The notes beneath the pieces were generated by a model, which saw nothing but the letters and a program-made list of their open reading frames with translations, had not been told where the DNA came from and did not search any database. From Gemmatimonadaceae bacterium (GTDB lineage Bacteria > Latescibacterota > UBA2968 > UBA8231): DNA of 44,303 nucleotides. This document shows, piece after piece, positions 9,127-17,444 of this stretch (position 1 is its first letter; every line of letters begins with the position of its first letter). Both the position numbers and the translations under genes were made by a program. Location: positions 1 to 44,303 of the forward strand of contig PBSR01000030.1 of assembly GCA_002726335.1 (NCBI GenBank), given 5' to 3'.

Positions 9127-9904
9127 GGTAGAACGCCTCGGCGTCGTGCGTTGGGTGGTAGCCGATCTCTCGACGGGGAATCTCGAGGTCGAAGATGTTG
9201 TAGGTGTTGTTGGAAACCACGAAGTAGTGGGTGGAAGGCACGCCGCCGTTCTGCTGTGTTCTGTAGCAGGCATGGACGAAACGGGCGGCGTCCTCCTGGT
9301 GACACCACAGGGCAAAGTAGCCACGTTCCTTCGACATCTGATTCCTGGCGTTGATGCCCCCCCAGCGTGCCGCCACAGCGCCGTGGCCGGCATCGGCCAT
9401 CCTGCGACACCAGCCTTCCACATAGGCCTTCTCCTCGCCGTAGCCGTTTGTCGGACAGGCGTCGATGGACGAGAGTATCTGCTTCGGTTTCGGGTCGAGA
9501 TCGTCAAAGCGGCGTTCCGCCCACAGAGACCAGGGCTCTTCGTCCACATCGTAGGCGCCGTCACAGGCGTGGACGGAGCTGGAAGCCACGACCATGGGTA
9601 CAGGGTCCTGTTGCAGCACCGTCTCGAAGACGAGGTCCGTCATGGCGTTCATCACCTGCAGTGATCCCTTGCGTGCCAGGTAGACGACGAGGTCCCGTCC
9701 CTGCATCAACCGGGACAGCTCCCCAGGTTGCTCGCAGATGTCGAGATCGACGAAGTCCCGCTGGGCATCGGCCTCGGTGGCTTTGTCCACCGATCCTGGC
9801 AGATCGATGGAGGTGATGCGGTAGCCGGCGTCGAGACGTGGCAGGTAGGTGCGCAGGCCGGAGCCGATGTTGCCGCGGCCACCGATGAGCAGGACGTTGA
9901 TCAA
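9119..9904 (-). CDS. NAD(P)-dependent epimerase/dehydratase (extended SDR)
   Basis: Short-chain dehydrogenase of about 261 residues. The Rossmann glycine motif is LIGGRGNIGSGLR at the N terminus; an SSSVHACDG strand and a CPTNGYGEEKAYVE segment supply the active-site Tyr and Lys (YxxxK). An uronate dehydrogenase or sugar-nucleotide epimerase role is possible; the short length is closer to uronate dehydrogenase-like enzymes. No ATG gives a sensible start. TTG at 9904, directly before INVLLIGG, fits the family start, and longer extensions run into the divergent gene. It is the first gene of the minus-strand run and is divergent from the dehydratase at 9962 across only 57 bases, so the two may share control. 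Confidence 0.82.
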   Translation of the reverse strand: MINVLLIGGRGNIGSGLRTYLPRLDAGYRITSIDLPGSVDKATEADAQRDFVDLDICEQPGELSRLMQGRDLVVYLARKGSLQVMNAMTDLVFETVLQQDPVPMVVASSSVHACDGAYDVDEEPWSLWAERRFDDLDPKPKQILSSIDACPTNGYGEEKAYVEGWCRRMADAGHGAVAARWGGINARNQMSKERGYFALWCHQEDAARFVHACYRTQQNGGVPSTHYFVVSNNTYNIFDLEIPRREIGYHPTHDAEAFYHG

Positions 9905-9961
9905 GAGCGTAACCCATTCTTTCCGTGAAGAGCAGACAGGTGGCAGGTGAGGAGCAGATAG

Positions 9962-11011
9962 ATGAATATCGTTGATATCCGCGTGACGCAACCGGCGCGG
10001 CCGGGAATGCCCGGTGGTTGGCGCGGCTCCATGGGTCAGGTCGTCGTCGCCATCGACACTGATGCGGGCCTGACGGGCTATGGCATCGGTGGTGGCGGCG
10101 CGGCTGCGATCCACATTGTGGAACAGGAACTGCGATCCCTGTTGCTAGGTACCGATGCGAGGCCGGTGGAGGAACTGTGGGAGCGCATGTATCGGGCAAC
10201 CCTCGCCTACGGCCGCAAGGGGCTGGCCATCATGGCCATCAGTGGCGTCGATCTGGCGCTGTGGGATTTGCGCGGCAAGGCGGCGGGCGTCGCCGTGGCC
10301 GACCTGTTGTCATCCTCTCCCGCTGTGGATGTGCCGGCGTACTTCACGGTGGGTCTGGCCGGCGACGACCCGGTGGGTGGCGTCGCCAAGGGGCTGGCAG
10401 AAGGGTACGGCGTGATCAAACTGGGCGTCGGCGGCCACTCTCTTCCCGGTGACGCCGACCGCCTGGTGCAGGGTGTACGTCGGGTACGGGAGCACATCGG
10501 ACCGGATGTGGCGCTGATGGCGGATGCCGCCATGGCCTGGTCTGACCGCCATGTCGTGCTCGAGACGGCACAGGCCCTGGCCGAATTCGATCTCGGCTGG
10601 CTCGAAGAGCCCCTGCTGGCGGACGATCTGGAGGGCTACGCCTGGCTCGCCGAACGCTCTCCCATACCGATTGCGGGGGGTGAGCACGAGTTCACCGCGC
10701 GTGGATTCAGCGAGCTGCTGGCCCGCGGCTGTCACCACATCTATCAGCCCGACATCTGCTGGTGTGGTGGCCTGACACAGCTGCAGCAGATCTACGCTCT
10801 GGGGCAGACCCATGGAGTTCGGGTCATACCCCACCGGGGGTCGGAGGTCTTCGGGCTGCACGCCGTGCTCAGCCTGGAAGCTGGGGCTCCCCTGGCCGAG
10901 AGCGGCCGACCGTGGATGGAGTGGGTTGGTGGGCGAGAGTTGAAGGGCGGTCGGGCCCGTCTGTCAGGTGCTGACAACGGCTTCGGTGTGGACCTGTCCG
11001 GCTGCTTCTGA
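9962..11011 (+). CDS. Enolase-superfamily sugar-acid dehydratase, L-rhamnonate dehydratase-like
   Basis: Probably dehydrates a deoxy-sugar acid to a 2-keto-3-deoxy acid. The 349-residue chain has an N-terminal capping domain and a TIM barrel with metal ligands D188 (LMADAA), E215 (WLEEP) and E241 (GGEHEFT). A candidate catalytic histidine is H291 (PHRGS), with K153 (VIKLG) in the first barrel strands. The stretch around GGEHEFTARGF, the QPDICWCGG segment and the PHRG loop resemble L-rhamnonate dehydratase more than galactonate or mandelate enzymes, although RhmD is usually some 50 residues longer. GAGGAG lies about 7 bases before the ATG. The neighbouring divergent SDR enzyme could supply or consume the same acid. 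Confidence 0.88.
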   Translation: MNIVDIRVTQPARPGMPGGWRGSMGQVVVAIDTDAGLTGYGIGGGGAAAIHIVEQELRSLLLGTDARPVEELWERMYRATLAYGRKGLAIMAISGVDLALWDLRGKAAGVAVADLLSSSPAVDVPAYFTVGLAGDDPVGGVAKGLAEGYGVIKLGVGGHSLPGDADRLVQGVRRVREHIGPDVALMADAAMAWSDRHVVLETAQALAEFDLGWLEEPLLADDLEGYAWLAERSPIPIAGGEHEFTARGFSELLARGCHHIYQPDICWCGGLTQLQQIYALGQTHGVRVIPHRGSEVFGLHAVLSLEAGAPLAESGRPWMEWVGGRELKGGRARLSGADNGFGVDLSGCF

Positions 11012-11019
11012 GAGATCGG

Positions 11020-11358
11020 CTAGAACGGCTTGAATACGCCGAGGTAGGCGGCCACGAGAAACAGGACCCAGAGGCCCCACCACAGTGGCGTGTTCAGCTG
11101 CGGCAGGCGTTTCAGCAGCACCGGGCTGGCACCGAAGATCAGCCACACCACGATCTTGATCCACAGCCAGCCCGGCCAGGGCCAGTCGATGGCGTATCGC
11201 GCCACCAGACCGAAGCCGCCGATCAGCGCGATCAGCAGGCCGATCCCGTGGGTGATGGACAGCAGTTTCTGATCCTGCCGCCAGGCGAGGCCCCCGATGG
11301 CGAGCAACGTGAGGCCGAGACCGGACAGATGCAGCCACTTGTAGAACTCGATGGTCAT
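11020..11358 (-). CDS. Small four-helix membrane protein, SirB-like
   Basis: A 112-residue integral membrane protein with four predicted hydrophobic helices (about residues 8-27, 35-52, 62-80 and 90-109), starting MTIEFYKWLHLSG. The early KWLHL histidine and the THGIGLL segment resemble SirB/CopD-like small membrane proteins, whose function is poorly defined. It begins 10 bases after the end of the large acyltransferase gene upstream on the same strand, so it is probably cotranscribed with it. It ends 8 bases from the convergent dehydratase gene. The family assignment is tentative. Confidence 0.7.
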   Translation of the reverse strand: MTIEFYKWLHLSGLGLTLLAIGGLAWRQDQKLLSITHGIGLLIALIGGFGLVARYAIDWPWPGWLWIKIVVWLIFGASPVLLKRLPQLNTPLWWGLWVLFLVAAYLGVFKPF

Positions 11359-11368
11359 GGTACTCGTC

Positions 11369-13327
11369 TTATGTAGACTTCGGGGGTGCCGGATCGAGAA
11401 GCGTGGCAATGTGCATCGCCTGAAAGAGCGTCGCCGGTTCCAGCTGTGTGCGCAAGGCCCGCTTGCGCGGCAGCAACGTCGTTTCGCCGGGTACCGGGGG
11501 CGAGATGAAGACATCGACGTGACCGGGACTGACGTTGAGGTTGTTGCGCGGCGACTTAGGCCAGAGGGAGTGGATTCCCCGGAAGGCGACGGGGATGAAC
11601 ACGGTATCCTGTGGCAGGTGAGCGAACAGGGCATGCTGCATGGGCAGCACCTGCAGGTCGAAGGCCGACGTGGTGCCGCCGCCATAGACAACACCGGGAC
11701 GGTCGTCGAGGATGGCCGCGAAGCGTTTGATCGGTGACCCGGTGTCGTCGTGGGCGAGGATGACGTATCCGTCGACCTCCTCCTGCAGACGATCGATCTC
11801 GGCGGGAGACAGACCGATGAGGGAGATCTCGCGGCCACCGATCTTGATGGCAGTGGCCTGCATCAGCCGCGGCCGCGACAACAGACAGCAGGGTACCGGT
11901 GCCGACCAGCCCATGGCCTGCAGAAGCTCTGGCGACTGCAACGTGTGGTACATCACCGGATGGTCGAGCAGGCTCTGATGTGTCGGGAAGAAGACGACCT
12001 TGCGTCCCAGACCGGGGCGCAGATCGAGTTCGCGCGCCACCTCGGCAAAGGCCGGGTCGATGGTGACGGATACGTCGATGCCGAAGGTCTTCAGCGTCGT
12101 CTCCGCCCACTTCAGATTCGCCTTCCATGCGCCCTGCTGGCGTTCGGCCTCGGCAAGACCGCTCCGGTGCAGCTTCTTCTTCCGGTTTGCCGCCGAGCGG
12201 AAGGCCCCCACCCACTTCAGCAGTCGTCCCCCACGGATCCATCGAGACACCGAGCCCTGCCTCCCCACGTGGGCGAACTCATGGAAGGAGCCCTGGGAAG
12301 CGCCCCGCAGCAGGGGCGGCAACTCAACGGCGGCAAACTGGGGTCCGTAGCGCGAGCGCAGGCGCTCGCCGTTGCGGACCAGCTCGTGCATCAGGTCGAT
12401 CATGTCCCGCGTCAGGTAGCTGTACTGCTGACCGTACCAGTAGTCGGTGGGTCGGATCTGTGCCGGATCCTCCAGGTGGGCCTTGAGAAACTTGAGCAGC
12501 ATGCCCTGCGCCAGGCGAACATAGCTCTCCAGCTTGTCGACCCAGGCGTCACGCGCCCGTCCTCGCAGTCTGCAGGTGAGCAGCTCGAGTTCGGTCACCA
12601 CCTTCCACACCGAGATGCCGAACCAGATGAAGTTGCTGAACGTGTTGTAACGGATCGCCAGGTGCTCACCGGCGGCAAGGAAGTCGACGACGCTCTCCGA
12701 TACCTGCGTCAGCAGATCGCGCAGGCTGCCCTCGCCCTGCCCGTCGTCAAGGTCCCATTGGTAGGTCGCTGCCCAGCGCGGGTCGTCGGCCCCGGGTCCC
12801 GGGCGAATCTTGTCGATGACGGAGGCGGCATGGGCCAACGGTGCGCGCGCCACTTTGAACTCCACGAGGGCGGCCTCCCCCTCATCCAGTGGAACCGGGT
12901 TTTCCCGCGCCAGAGCTTCGAGGTAGACGGTGCCGTAGAGCTCGCCGAAGTCGCGCTCAGTGCCGGCCTCGTGGGCGACGAACTGACGCTGCACCTGAAG
13001 AAACAGGCGGGTGGCACGCAGGTAGGCCGGCCGCAGCTGCGCGTAGCGATCGTGAGCGTCTACCAGACGGCGGTTGCGCCGCGGCGGGATGCCATCGTGG
13101 ATTTCGGCGATCAGTTCGGCCCGTCGCTCCAGACCGTCCACACCGACCGGGTTGCCGTTCTCGTCATGGCTCGGCGGCCACTCCAGATCATCCGCCTTGC
13201 GACCGGCAAAGTGACCGTCGAGGCGGGCGACACGTATCAGCTCCGCAGCCGCCTCGTCGTAGCGGGCGAAGATCTCATCGAGATTGGCCAGGGCTTCGGC
13301 CAACGCCTTGTCGAGGTCGGAGGGCAC
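11369..13327 (-). CDS. Large PlsC-like acyltransferase with long N-terminal helical domain
   Basis: A 652-residue protein. The C-terminal third has the order of features of glycerolipid acyltransferases: a FFPTHQSLLDH segment giving an HX4D motif (H450, D455), then a block at about 545-554, then a FIPVAF strand. The motif that normally binds the phosphate, FPEGTRS, appears here as YGGGTTS, which is a strong departure. The first ~430 residues are mostly charged and alpha-helical and unlike PlsC; I recognise no domain there. It could be a divergent PlsB-like enzyme (PlsB is also long). The start is GTG at 13327 without a clear Shine-Dalgarno sequence. It lies upstream of the SirB-like gene and is divergent from the Gfo/Idh/MocA gene. 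Activity is unproven. Confidence 0.72.
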   Translation of the reverse strand: MPSDLDKALAEALANLDEIFARYDEAAAELIRVARLDGHFAGRKADDLEWPPSHDENGNPVGVDGLERRAELIAEIHDGIPPRRNRRLVDAHDRYAQLRPAYLRATRLFLQVQRQFVAHEAGTERDFGELYGTVYLEALARENPVPLDEGEAALVEFKVARAPLAHAASVIDKIRPGPGADDPRWAATYQWDLDDGQGEGSLRDLLTQVSESVVDFLAAGEHLAIRYNTFSNFIWFGISVWKVVTELELLTCRLRGRARDAWVDKLESYVRLAQGMLLKFLKAHLEDPAQIRPTDYWYGQQYSYLTRDMIDLMHELVRNGERLRSRYGPQFAAVELPPLLRGASQGSFHEFAHVGRQGSVSRWIRGGRLLKWVGAFRSAANRKKKLHRSGLAEAERQQGAWKANLKWAETTLKTFGIDVSVTIDPAFAEVARELDLRPGLGRKVVFFPTHQSLLDHPVMYHTLQSPELLQAMGWSAPVPCCLLSRPRLMQATAIKIGGREISLIGLSPAEIDRLQEEVDGYVILAHDDTGSPIKRFAAILDDRPGVVYGGGTTSAFDLQVLPMQHALFAHLPQDTVFIPVAFRGIHSLWPKSPRNNLNVSPGHVDVFISPPVPGETTLLPRKRALRTQLEPATLFQAMHIATLLDPAPPKST

Positions 13328-13418
13328 GTGTCATCCATCGGTATCGCGTGGCGGGGAAGGTGCCGGCTGTCGTAGTTATGTGGCGACAACAAAGTAGTCA
13401 TTCCCGAAGCGAGCGAAC

Positions 13419-14474
13419 ATGGAACACAAGATCGGACTCATCGGTTGCGGCAGCATCGCAGGAACCTGGATCCAGGCGGTAGAGGCCCAGGCGTACAGTC
13501 AGATCGAGGCGGTCTTCGACCTGGATAAGTCGGCGGCAGACAGGCGGGCTGTCGAGGCGAACGCCCGGGCGGTGACCGATCTCGACGAACTGCTGGGTGC
13601 CGACATCGACGTGGTCATCATCGGTACGCCGACCACGAGCCATCCCGACCTGGTGTTGCGTGCCGCCGCTGCTGGCAAGCACATCATGTGCGAGAAGCCG
13701 ATGGCGCTGACGTTGACGGACTGCCAGTCCATGATCGACGCCTGCGCCGCCACGGGGGTGAAGCTGGCCATCGGCCATACGATCCGCTTCTTCGGCACCT
13801 TCCGCACTGTGCGCCGCCTCATCGCCGAAGGGGTTATCGGTATGCCGGTCTCGGGCAGCTTCGATCGAACCAGTGCGGCCAAGCCGCGTCGCGCCGGCGA
13901 TGAGGCACGCTGGTCAGGGCACTGGCGGGATGATCCCCGCAACTCCGGTGGCAGTGTGCTGGAGGGATTCATCCACGAACTGGACTGCACGCGCTCGGTG
14001 TTCGGTACCGTCGCCGGCGTCAGTGCCGATATCGCCGGCAACCAGGAATACGACGGCTATCTGTCGCCGCAGATCGTCCAGGGCCTGGTGCGCTTCGAGT
14101 CCGGGGCGCTGGTGACGGCGCGTACCGGCAGCGCCGTCGGTGTGCCCTCACGCGGCTACTGGATCGGCGGTACCGAGGGAGGGCTCCGCTTCGACCGCTG
14201 GGGACAACCAGTGTTGTTGTATCGTCCCGAGAAGGAAGAGCCGGAAGAGGTGGCTGCCGAGACCAACAACCCGTACACCGTCGAGCTGGAGGATTTGCTG
14301 GCGGCGGTACACGGCGAGGTGGAAGAGCCGGAGAACAGCGGCCGCAACGGTCTGGAAAACGTCGGTCTGGGGCTGGCCTTCTACCGCAGCTGCGAGACAG
14401 GGACGCGCGTCGAATTCACCGATGGACTGCCCGACCTGCCGGAGAGTTATCAGAACACGACCTTCACGTTCTGA
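13419..14474 (+). CDS. Gfo/Idh/MocA family oxidoreductase
   Basis: NAD(P)-dependent sugar or inositol dehydrogenase of 351 residues. The N-terminal Rossmann fold has GLIGCGSIAG (5-14) and the family's active-site CEKPMAL segment. The C-terminal alpha/beta domain contains GGSVLEGFIHELD, with the Asp/His positions typical of the substrate site. It is one of three members of this family in the window and is not closely similar to the other two. It stands alone: divergent from the acyltransferase gene 91 bases away, with its 3' end overlapping the remains of a methyltransferase on the other strand. The substrate cannot be read from the sequence. Confidence 0.92.
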   Translation: MEHKIGLIGCGSIAGTWIQAVEAQAYSQIEAVFDLDKSAADRRAVEANARAVTDLDELLGADIDVVIIGTPTTSHPDLVLRAAAAGKHIMCEKPMALTLTDCQSMIDACAATGVKLAIGHTIRFFGTFRTVRRLIAEGVIGMPVSGSFDRTSAAKPRRAGDEARWSGHWRDDPRNSGGSVLEGFIHELDCTRSVFGTVAGVSADIAGNQEYDGYLSPQIVQGLVRFESGALVTARTGSAVGVPSRGYWIGGTEGGLRFDRWGQPVLLYRPEKEEPEEVAAETNNPYTVELEDLLAAVHGEVEEPENSGRNGLENVGLGLAFYRSCETGTRVEFTDGLPDLPESYQNTTFTF

Positions 14475-15017
14475 TACCGCGCCGGGCGCCGCGGCCGTCG
14501 TCGAGCCAGACGTTTTTCGATCAGTTCACCTTCAACGACCTCGACGTGGCCACCTTCGGCGGCGACGAACCGGCGTGTCACCGGGGCCACCGCCGGGCGT
14601 TCGAGCACGCGCACGCGCGTACCTGGCAGGTGCCGCTGCAGGGCGACGGCCAGTCTTCCGGAACCTCCACCGAGGTCGACGATGTTGCGGCAACCATCGA
14701 GCCATCCCAGGCGTCCAAGCAGTTGTCCGGTGGCCACAGCCTCCGGATGCAGGCCCCGCAGGAAAGCCGCCGTGACGCTCTCGTCCCACCAGACTGCGCA
14801 ACAGGGCGTCGAGGCGCCGCGGGTCGCAGAGCAAGGTGGCGGACAGATCGGCAACGGTGCGCGGCCGGTCCACGATCTGTGTGAACAGGTCGAGGCGGAG
14901 ACCCGCCAGGATCGTCAGCGCCGGCAGCGGATCGCGCAGGCTGTCCAGCCAGTTCCTGTCGTGGCCGTTGACGCCGGTCACGGGGACCGCCCTGCCGCTT
15001 GAAGGTGCGCTACACAC
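14450..15017 (-). pseudogene. Broken SAM-dependent O-methyltransferase (frameshift and deletions)
   Basis: Two minus-strand frames carry consecutive parts of a plant/bacterial small-molecule O-methyltransferase. The frame starting near 15017 gives the N-terminal dimerisation and winged-helix part (PLPALTILAGLRLDLF, DPRRLDALLRSLV). Near 14790 the homology moves to another frame, with AFLRGLHPEAVATGQLL and the SAM-binding DLGGGSGRLAVAL motif, and ends soon after VVEGELIEK. Intact enzymes are about 330-340 residues and have some 70 residues between the winged helix and the glycine motif, plus about 90 more at the C terminus; both are missing. A sequencing error could explain the frameshift but not the missing segments. 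The tail overlaps the end of the convergent Gfo/Idh/MocA gene. Confidence 0.8.
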
Positions 15018-15041
15018 AGCAGTATCTTTGCGCTACTCACC

Positions 15042-15740
15042 ATGAATTCCAACAAGTTACACCTCGTTGTCGCCCTCCTGGCAGGGCTCTGTCTCCGCTC
15101 CGGAACCGCATGGGGTCAGACGGGCACGATTGCCGGCTCAGTGGTGTTGCCCCCATCGCAGACCAAGGAGCGCTCCTTCCGGGGCAGCCTCTACCGCAAC
15201 CGCCTGGCGCCGAATCGCAGAGGCCAGGAAAAGGTCGCCACGCCCCGCTCACGGTACGACGATGTCATCATCGGCGCCCACGCCCTTGATTTCGATCCCC
15301 CCCTGCAGGCGGCGCCCGCACCTGCTCGTATGGACCAGAAGATGGCCCGATTCTGGCCCCGCGTCCTGCCCATCACGGTGGGAGCCACGGTGGAGTTCGT
15401 CAACCAAGACCGATTCTACCACAACGTTTTCAGCCTGTCGCGACCCAACGATTTCGACATCGGACGCAAACCGACAGGAGTCGTCGCCGGACAGGCCTTC
15501 AATGACACGGGCAGAGTTGAAGTGTTTTGCGACATCCATCCGCAGATGAATGCCACGGTACTCGTCCTCGGCACGCCGTGGTTCACCCGGCCCGACTCGA
15601 CAGGCAGCTTCCGCCTCGAGGCCCTGCCGGAGGGGCGGTATCGATTGCACGCCTACCACCCCGAACACGACGACCTCGAGCGCCAGATCGAAGTCGGCGG
15701 AGGTGTGCCCATGACCCAGACCTTCGTCTTTGGCCGCTGA
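15042..15740 (+). CDS. Exported cupredoxin (type 1 copper) protein
   Basis: A 232-residue secreted protein with a signal peptide (residues 1-25, cleavage near AWG/Q). A cupredoxin domain carries all four expected type 1 copper ligands: H127 (FYHN), then C163, H166 and M169 in FCDIHPQM. It would move electrons or sense copper in the periplasm. The last ~45 residues (DSTGSFRLEALPEGRYRL) look like a carboxypeptidase-regulatory/SdrD-type beta sandwich, an unusual tail for plastocyanin-like proteins. The start ATG is at 15042. Its stop is six bases before the cyclase gene, and the outer-membrane protein follows, so the three form an operon. Copper binding is inferred from the ligand set. Confidence 0.88.
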   Translation: MNSNKLHLVVALLAGLCLRSGTAWGQTGTIAGSVVLPPSQTKERSFRGSLYRNRLAPNRRGQEKVATPRSRYDDVIIGAHALDFDPPLQAAPAPARMDQKMARFWPRVLPITVGATVEFVNQDRFYHNVFSLSRPNDFDIGRKPTGVVAGQAFNDTGRVEVFCDIHPQMNATVLVLGTPWFTRPDSTGSFRLEALPEGRYRLHAYHPEHDDLERQIEVGGGVPMTQTFVFGR

Positions 15741-15746
15741 TCTGCC

Positions 15747-17444
15747 GTGACTTTCTCTATCCGCAGAAAACTGTTCGTCCTTCTCGCCGGACTCACGGCG
15801 GTGGTGCTTACCGGTGTGCTCGCCCAGGTGACATCGTCGTTGAGCGCCGCCATTCTGCAAAAAGTGCGCTTCGACTTCGGCCAGACCGAGCGGGTCTTTC
15901 AACGGGCCCAGTGGCTGCGCTACGAAAGCCTGCGGGACGCTGCCGCCCTGATCGGAGAGAACCCCTCTTTCAAGGCCAATGTCAGCCTCGACGATCCGGC
16001 TTCCGTCTACCAGGCGGTGAGCGACATGGCACTGATGACACGGGCGGAGATACTGATCGTCACCGACGCCGAGGGTCGGTTGCTGGCCTGGTTCGGTGAT
16101 GAAGAGCGGCACGGTGAGGATCTGACGGATCGCGAGTCCATCGTCCGGGTCCTGCGCGGCGACGAACGTCCAAACGCTGGCCTGCCGGAACTGTGGCACA
16201 CGGCGGACGGACTGTTCCAGGTGGCGACGGTTCCGGTGCTGATCAACTACGAGACGCTCATCGGCACACTGACATTGGGAGCCAGCCTGAGTCGAGCCGA
16301 CGTGGCCAGCGAGTTGAAGGGAGAGTCGGAGATCGACATCACCTTTCTCGCTGGTCAGGAGCTGCTGGTCACCACCGCAGAGGGGCTTACGGTGACCCAC
16401 ATCGACAGCTTCCGTGCCGAGGCGGCGCCTCTGGTCGCCGGGGTGATCGCTGACCTGCAGACGAGCGATGTCTTCGAAGGCAGTTTTGCCGGTCGGGAGG
16501 TCTTCGCCTTCCTCAGTCCCCTCGGCTTCGGCGTGCCGGCCTACTACGTGGCCACAGCGATCAAGTCACGCGAGCTGGGCCTGATTACCCAGATGCGCGA
16601 CAGCATCTTCGTCACCGGGGCGTTGAGTCTCGTGATCACCGTCGTGCTGGCTCTCGGGCTCGGGCGCCGTCTGACGCAGCCGATCCTCGACCTGGTGGGT
16701 GGCATGAATCAGGTCACTGAAGGGGATCTGTCGGTGACACTGCGGCCGACGACGAAAGATGAGATCGGCCTGCTGACGAGCACCTTCAATGACATGATCG
16801 TCAACCTGCGCGAGCGTCTGCAGCTGATGAAGTACGTCGGCTCGCATACGGTGGACATGATCCAGCAGACCGATGGCGTCGACGTACCGCTGGGAGGCTC
16901 ACGGCACGAACTGGCGGTTCTGTTCACCGACATCCGGGGGTTCACGCCCTTCAGCGAAAAGCGTGAACCGGAAGAGGTGATCACCATGCTGAACCGTTAT
17001 CTCGGATTTCAGGCGGAGATCGTGCAGCAGACGCAAGGCTCGGTGGACAAGTTCGTCGGGGACGAGATGATGGCTCTGTTCACCGGTGTCCAGGCCCTCG
17101 ACCGCGCCGTGGATTGTGCCCAGAAGATCATGCGCCGCGTCGAGGTGGAGCACGCCTCCGATCCCCGGCCGATCCATATCGGCATCAACTGCGGGCCGGC
17201 CATTCTCGGGAATATGGGGGCACAGAACCGGATGGACTACACCGCCATCGGCGTCACCGTCAACCTGGGGGCACGACTGATGCAGGTCGCCGGCCCGGGC
17301 CAACTCCTGCTGCCGGCGGCTCTGCTCGAACAGCTCAGGACACCGGCGCGCGTGCTCAGTTGCGAAGCGATGGCCTTCAAGGGGCTGTCCGAGAAGATCG
17401 AGGTCGCCGACGTCGCGTACGATGAAGAGGCACAGGATGGGTAG
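15747..17444 (+). CDS. Membrane class III adenylate/guanylate cyclase with periplasmic sensor and HAMP
   Basis: Makes cAMP (or cGMP) in response to an external signal. The 565 residues comprise TM1 (8-28), a large periplasmic sensor region (30-284) that looks like a double Cache-type fold, TM2 (about 285-307), HAMP (305-358) and a cyclase domain (385-555). Catalytic residues are present: metal-binding D395 (LFTDIRGFT) and D439 (FVGDE), K435, T499 (MDYTAIG), and transition-state N506 and R510 (VNLGARL). The K/T pair favours ATP as substrate. Translation starts at GTG 15747, six bases after the cupredoxin stop, and the end overlaps the outer-membrane protein start by eight bases. The paired genes suggest a cell-envelope sensing unit. 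Confidence 0.92.
   Translation: MTFSIRRKLFVLLAGLTAVVLTGVLAQVTSSLSAAILQKVRFDFGQTERVFQRAQWLRYESLRDAAALIGENPSFKANVSLDDPASVYQAVSDMALMTRAEILIVTDAEGRLLAWFGDEERHGEDLTDRESIVRVLRGDERPNAGLPELWHTADGLFQVATVPVLINYETLIGTLTLGASLSRADVASELKGESEIDITFLAGQELLVTTAEGLTVTHIDSFRAEAAPLVAGVIADLQTSDVFEGSFAGREVFAFLSPLGFGVPAYYVATAIKSRELGLITQMRDSIFVTGALSLVITVVLALGLGRRLTQPILDLVGGMNQVTEGDLSVTLRPTTKDEIGLLTSTFNDMIVNLRERLQLMKYVGSHTVDMIQQTDGVDVPLGGSRHELAVLFTDIRGFTPFSEKREPEEVITMLNRYLGFQAEIVQQTQGSVDKFVGDEMMALFTGVQALDRAVDCAQKIMRRVEVEHASDPRPIHIGINCGPAILGNMGAQNRMDYTAIGVTVNLGARLMQVAGPGQLLLPAALLEQLRTPARVLSCEAMAFKGLSEKIEVADVAYDEEAQDG

Noticed and set aside
9127..9564. N-terminal extension of the DEAD-box helicase
   Set aside because: The extension is in another frame over the NAD-epimerase gene and lacks helicase similarity; the Q motif starts right after the ATG at 9126.
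11750..13375. A 541-codon plus-strand open frame
   Set aside because: Antisense shadow of the acyltransferase gene with no domain or ribosome site.
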